From Streptomyces spiramyceticus (lineage in GTDB: Bacteria; Actinomycetota; Actinomycetes; Streptomycetales; Streptomycetaceae): 64,000 nt of DNA. Position numbers and translations under genes: made by a program. The stretch is from NCBI RefSeq assembly GCF_028807635.1, contig NZ_JARBAX010000001.1:4947501-5011500 (forward strand). The letters are read 5' to 3'. The notes beneath the pieces were generated by a model. That model saw nothing but the letters and a program-made list of their open reading frames with translations, was not told the origin of the DNA and ran no database searches. Positions 62,081 through 64,000 of the stretch are shown one piece after another (the first letter of the stretch is position 1; every line of letters starts with the position of its first letter).

Positions 62081-62937
62081 GCAACACTGACCAGCAGAAT
62101 GCCGCCGTGACCGACGCCAAGCTGTTGGCCAACAGCGCCTACGGTGATGAGCGTCATCTGGCCGCCCGGCAGTCGATCTATCGCTGGCAGCAGCCGCAGT
62201 ACGACCTGCCCGGCCTGGTGGCCGAGCAGCTGGGAGACACCACTGGTCGAGTGCTGGACGTGGGCTGCGGCAACGGCAAATTCGTCAAGCGGCTGCGGCA
62301 AGACCGGCCCGACTTGGATGTGATCGGCCTGGACATCTCGGCGGGCATCTTGGCCGACGTGCCGGGACCGGTGGCGGTGGCGGACGCCCAGGCCCTGCCC
62401 TTTACCGACGACACGGCCGAAGCTGTGCTGGCGCTGCACATGCTCTACCACGCTCGGAATATCCCGGCCACGGTCGCGGAGCTGGCCCGCGTACTGAAGC
62501 CGGGTGGACTGCTGGTGGCCTCGACCAACAGCGACAGTGACAAGCGGGAGCTGGACCAGCTGTGGCGGCGGGCGGCCGGTGACGTGCTGGGCGTAGCGGA
62601 AGGGCCGGCCCGAGTGTCGCTGAGTGCCCGGTTCTCGCTGGAGAAAGCCCCGAAGCTGCTGGGCACGGCCTTCCGTGACATCCAGGTGCTGGAGCTGCCC
62701 GGCGTCATTGAGCTGACCGACCCCGCCCCGATCGTGGCGCACCTGGCGTCGTACGAAGCCTGGGCCGAGCAGCTGGGCGTGCCATTCATCGAGACGATCC
62801 AGCGGGCGGAGGAGTTGGCCGAGCGCGTCATCCAGGACAAGGGCGCGTTCAGCATCACGTGTCTGGGCGGCATTCTCGTCAGCCGTAGAAACGTAGAAGG
62901 ACAGGGCGGACGTCGCGTCCTAGGTCGTTGGTGCTGA
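62077..62937 (+). CDS. SAM-dependent methyltransferase
   Basis: A 286-residue class I methyltransferase: motif I VLDVGCGNGKFVKRL, DVIGLDISAG, motif post-II DAQALPFTDD, VLALHMLYHARN and VLKPGGLLVAS. Coupled to the regulator gene by a GTGA overlap. It may methylate the product or peptide of the divergent operon. Confidence 0.88.
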   Translation: MSNTDQQNAAVTDAKLLANSAYGDERHLAARQSIYRWQQPQYDLPGLVAEQLGDTTGRVLDVGCGNGKFVKRLRQDRPDLDVIGLDISAGILADVPGPVAVADAQALPFTDDTAEAVLALHMLYHARNIPATVAELARVLKPGGLLVASTNSDSDKRELDQLWRRAAGDVLGVAEGPARVSLSARFSLEKAPKLLGTAFRDIQVLELPGVIELTDPAPIVAHLASYEAWAEQLGVPFIETIQRAEELAERVIQDKGAFSITCLGGILVSRRNVEGQGGRRVLGRWC

Positions 62938-62950
62938 CTTGAGGACGCCC

Positions 62951-63754
62951 TTAAACTTGCCTATTACGCAGCGACCGAGACCATTCGATCCAGGACGACT
63001 CAGTGTCCCGTTGGCCGATTGTTTCGAGGCTTATGTGACCATCGAATCCCACGTCATTGAGCAAATCCAGAATCTTGGGCAGCTCCAAATCTCCAGCTCC
63101 AAATGCCAAGTGCCCCTTGCCGCCACGCTTCGCGTCGTGAAGGTGCATGTTGGCAATTTTTGAGTGATGGCTTTGAAGGAAGTGTTGGAAATCGTCCTCA
63201 TTCTGGATGCAGTGTCCGATATCCAGCGTAAACTTCAGCTGTGGAAGATAGCCGGAAAGGGATTCCAAGTCGCGAACCTCAATTAGGCATTCCCGCGACG
63301 CTCCACCTCGACGTGGCATGTTCTCGACGGCGACGATTGGACCGTCTCCAACCATAATCTTAGCCAGTGGCTCCACGAGCTGCTCCAACACGTCCTCGTG
63401 TTTTTCCCATACGCCGTAGGTTCCTGTGTGGTAGGTAATCACCTTCGCGTCGAGGTCACTCGCTACCTGTCGCGCGCTAAGGCAGCGTTCGAGGGACAAG
63501 GTTCTGAGCTCCGCCCACGGTGCTGCGAGCGCTACACCTATGAATGGGGCATGAACCGTTATGGGCATGCCGGCGAGCAACGACCGGAATCCTTTTATTT
63601 CGTCCTGAGTTGGCAGATATTCGAGCCACAATTCGACATGCTGCAACCCGTCAAGCCGCTGTAGCTTTGTGTACTGCGTATTCCACTCTTGAGGATCGGA
63701 AGAGAGGATGTTTAGGAAAGCGCCGCGACTGTATTGGGTGAGGTCCAGATCCAT
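62951..63754 (-). CDS. Xylose isomerase-like TIM-barrel protein
   Basis: A 267-residue sugar phosphate isomerase/AP endonuclease 2 fold protein: VHAPFIGVAL, AKVITYHTGTYG, IVAVENMPRRG (metal Glu), FTLDIGHCIQ (metal Asp and His) and MHLHDAKRGGKGHLAFGAGD. Sugar isomerase, epimerase or nuclease activity is possible; substrate unknown. Lower GC than the previous genes suggests separate origin. It converges on the methyltransferase gene, 13 bases apart. ATG 63754. Confidence 0.88.
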   Translation of the reverse strand: MDLDLTQYSRGAFLNILSSDPQEWNTQYTKLQRLDGLQHVELWLEYLPTQDEIKGFRSLLAGMPITVHAPFIGVALAAPWAELRTLSLERCLSARQVASDLDAKVITYHTGTYGVWEKHEDVLEQLVEPLAKIMVGDGPIVAVENMPRRGGASRECLIEVRDLESLSGYLPQLKFTLDIGHCIQNEDDFQHFLQSHHSKIANMHLHDAKRGGKGHLAFGAGDLELPKILDLLNDVGFDGHISLETIGQRDTESSWIEWSRSLRNRQV

Positions 63755-63766
63755 TGTGTCTCAATT

Positions 63767-63976
63767 CTACGACTCTATGGAGTAATTGTCGACACGGCTG
63801 CGGATATGTGGCGCGAAGATTCCGTAACGCATGTGAGAAAGGCTGAGAAGTTGCACTTCATGCGGCCGTTCTGCGCGCTCCTCCCTCAGTCTCTCTAGTA
63901 CCTTCCATCTGAAGTAGATTACGGGCAGCCTTAGGGAAAGGGGCTGGTCGTCCCACCTGACTTCAAATTGCGGCAT
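63767..63976 (-). CDS. Small hypothetical protein at window edge
   Basis: A 69-residue low-GC frame (QFEVRWDDQPLSLRLPVIYF, ERPHEVQLLSLSHMRYGIFA) from ATG 63976, ending 12 bases before the TIM-barrel start. Upstream context is cut by the window. Confidence 0.5.
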   Translation of the reverse strand: MPQFEVRWDDQPLSLRLPVIYFRWKVLERLREERAERPHEVQLLSLSHMRYGIFAPHIRSRVDNYSIES

Positions 63977-64000
63977 AATCAAATTTTGATGGAGTCCGGG

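Noticed and set aside
1..64000. CRISPR array
   Set aside because: No regularly spaced short repeats seen; all repeats found are IS, MITE or promoter duplications.

Overview
The window is high-GC actinobacterial DNA. Codon use, frequent GTG and TTG starts, GTGA and ATGA gene overlaps, lipoproteins, an Lsr2 protein and several Streptomyces-type insertion sequences point to Streptomyces. The density of broken insertion sequences and unrelated short operons suggests a chromosome arm, a large plasmid or stacked integrative elements. No rRNA, complete tRNA or CRISPR array was seen.

Layout. 1-4.1 kb is the end of an integrative element: small unknown genes, a DUF932 protein and a large serine recombinase that has no normal start codon. 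4.4-8.1 kb holds a two-gene Gabija anti-phage system (OLD/TOPRIM nuclease plus UvrD-like helicase). 8.2-15.6 kb carries an IS5 remnant, a LysR/VOC divergent pair, an IS110 element, an NTF2/SnoaL-type gene between two inverted palindromic mini-elements, and a sigma-factor operon. 15.6-25.1 kb is layered mobile DNA. It has three copies of a 188-189 bp MITE, each with a perfect 7-bp target duplication and each sitting inside an ISL3-like terminal repeat. It also has a 4,144-bp ISL3-family transposon (20915-25058, 8-bp duplication) that carries a Hanks-type kinase and a membrane-anchored protein. 25.8-27.8 kb pairs a cis-prenyltransferase with a class I terpene synthase. 28-33 kb has a secreted HNH nuclease, MepB, RidA and GNAT proteins and a small secreted protein among IS remnants.

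33.5-42.6 kb looks like a decayed actinomycete integrative element (Lsr2, a primase/polymerase-like protein, an excisionase remnant). A 180-bp direct repeat there brackets a foreign-looking GH1 glycosidase and a membrane protein. A J-domain membrane protein, an alpha/beta-hydrolase membrane protein, a DUF6461-like protein and a cold-shock protein follow. 42.7-46 kb is IS701, IS5 and ISL3 wreckage. 46.4-49.6 kb is a striking island: a two-gene putative alpha-helical pore-forming toxin, a TnsA-like fragment and a secreted six-cysteine peptide with the CS-alpha-beta defensin pattern. 49.6-50.8 kb is an intact IS5-family element inserted next to an ISAs1 fragment. 50.8-55.3 kb has an S8 protease, a small protein and an M14 peptidase in one coupled operon, next to a DNA/RNA nuclease gene. 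55.5-57.4 kb has broken genes: a frameshifted pentapeptide-repeat protein and an ATPase with a nonsense codon.

57.5-62.9 kb is a compact RiPP-like locus: a 46-residue candidate precursor with a strong ribosome binding site, followed by a JmjC-type oxygenase, an aldo-keto reductase and an APH-fold kinase in overlapping order, and divergently an XRE-TPR regulator overlapping a SAM methyltransferase. A lower-GC TIM-barrel isomerase-like gene closes the window.

Best candidates for undescribed biology are the defensin-like peptide with the pore-forming toxin pair, the RiPP-like locus, and the ISL3 transposon together with the MITEs that target ISL3-type ends.
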